DNA of 64,000 nucleotides from Acinetobacter tianfuensis (GTDB lineage Bacteria > Pseudomonadota > Gammaproteobacteria > Pseudomonadales > Moraxellaceae): positions 28,479 to 92,478 of the forward strand of contig NZ_RAXV01000009.1 in assembly GCF_003611465.1 (NCBI RefSeq). The letters are read 5' to 3'. Under the pieces are notes generated by a model. The model ran no database searches. It saw nothing but the letters and a program-made list of their open reading frames with translations, and was not told the origin of the DNA. Shown piece after piece: positions 63,861 to 64,000 of the stretch (position 1 is its first letter; every line of letters begins with the position of its first letter). Made by a program: the position numbers and the translations under genes.

Positions 63861-64000
63861 GTGCTCACAAATAACCAAATCAAGAGGGTGTTTGTTTTAA
63901 TATAAAACAAGAAAACTGAGAAATATGTCTAATAATAGTACATAAAACACCGAATGTGTTTAAAAAATCGACATACGTAAAAATAATTTGAAAAAAGGTA
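63861..64000. other. Right edge of the window, upstream of yfiR-like gene
   Basis: AT-rich 140 bases that should contain the promoter of the yfiRNB-like operon. No gene is seen. Confidence 0.4.

Overview
The window is chromosomal DNA from an Acinetobacter-type gammaproteobacterium (Moraxellaceae). The basis is gene order plus family-typical products: LOS-core glycosyltransferases ending at aspS, a baeSR pair, a trpFB unit separate from a trpA-accD-folC-SPOR block, a secA-argJ-nadA stretch, two large acyl-CoA dehydrogenases side by side, and Acinetobacter-like intergenic palindromes. GC is moderate to low. The glycosyltransferase end (1-2200) and the acyltransferase/IS30-relict zone (27000-29500) look more AT-rich than the rest. 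The species is not identified.

Layout. 1-5.7 kb: two tandem paralogous GT4 glycosyltransferases (the first cut by the window edge), a small membrane protein, a frameshifted LpxL-type acyltransferase and aspS. This looks like the aspS end of the LOS outer-core locus. 5.8-13 kb: a DUF4184 membrane protein divergent from a Zur-boxed, His-rich ZnuD-like zinc receptor, then a PLD-family enzyme, small envelope proteins, PsiE and PaiB. 13-17 kb: two paralogous acyl-CoA dehydrogenases. 17-23 kb: a duplicated-domain LTxxQ lipoprotein divergent from baeS-baeR, a GNAT enzyme and an amino-acid permease. 22.8-27 kb: ridA, a dadA-like dehydrogenase, a LysR regulator and a divergent gltS, which together resemble a D-glutamate utilisation locus. 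27-29.5 kb: a decayed IS30-family transposase and an acyltransferase-3/SGNH O-acyltransferase. 29.7-34.6 kb: YjbR/MmcQ, L,D-transpeptidase, SelO, delta-9 desaturase and GDPD. 35-39.8 kb: a cobalamin block with two divergent BtuB-type receptors, each behind its own cobalamin riboswitch; one forms an operon with a corrinoid adenosyltransferase.

39.9-52.3 kb: trpF-trpB; then about 6.5 kb of accessory genes (CPBP protease, DUF1543, DUF2804, PF10118 hydrolase with divergent AraC regulator, NhaC antiporter); then a translationally overlapping trpA-accD-folC-SPOR operon. 52.3-54.8 kb: a lipoprotein dual-specificity phosphatase overlapping an MBL hydrolase, a peculiar array of mini-hairpins, and a 1-Cys peroxiredoxin. 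55-61 kb: secA, a small secreted protein, argJ and nadA. 61.1-61.5 kb: a Pro-Arg-His-Pro tRNA operon. 61.6-63.9 kb: a YfiR-YfiN-YfiB (TpbB) cyclic-di-GMP signalling operon.

Most of the window is ordinary core genome. The items most worth a second look are the mini-hairpin array at about 53.9-54.2 kb, the perfect inverted pair of DnaA boxes before the L,D-transpeptidase gene, the LTxxQ lipoprotein beside baeSR, the paired cobalamin riboswitches, the D-Glu-type catabolic cluster coupled to GltS, and the single-base frameshift in the LpxL-like gene. All function calls come from reading motifs and context; no database search was run.
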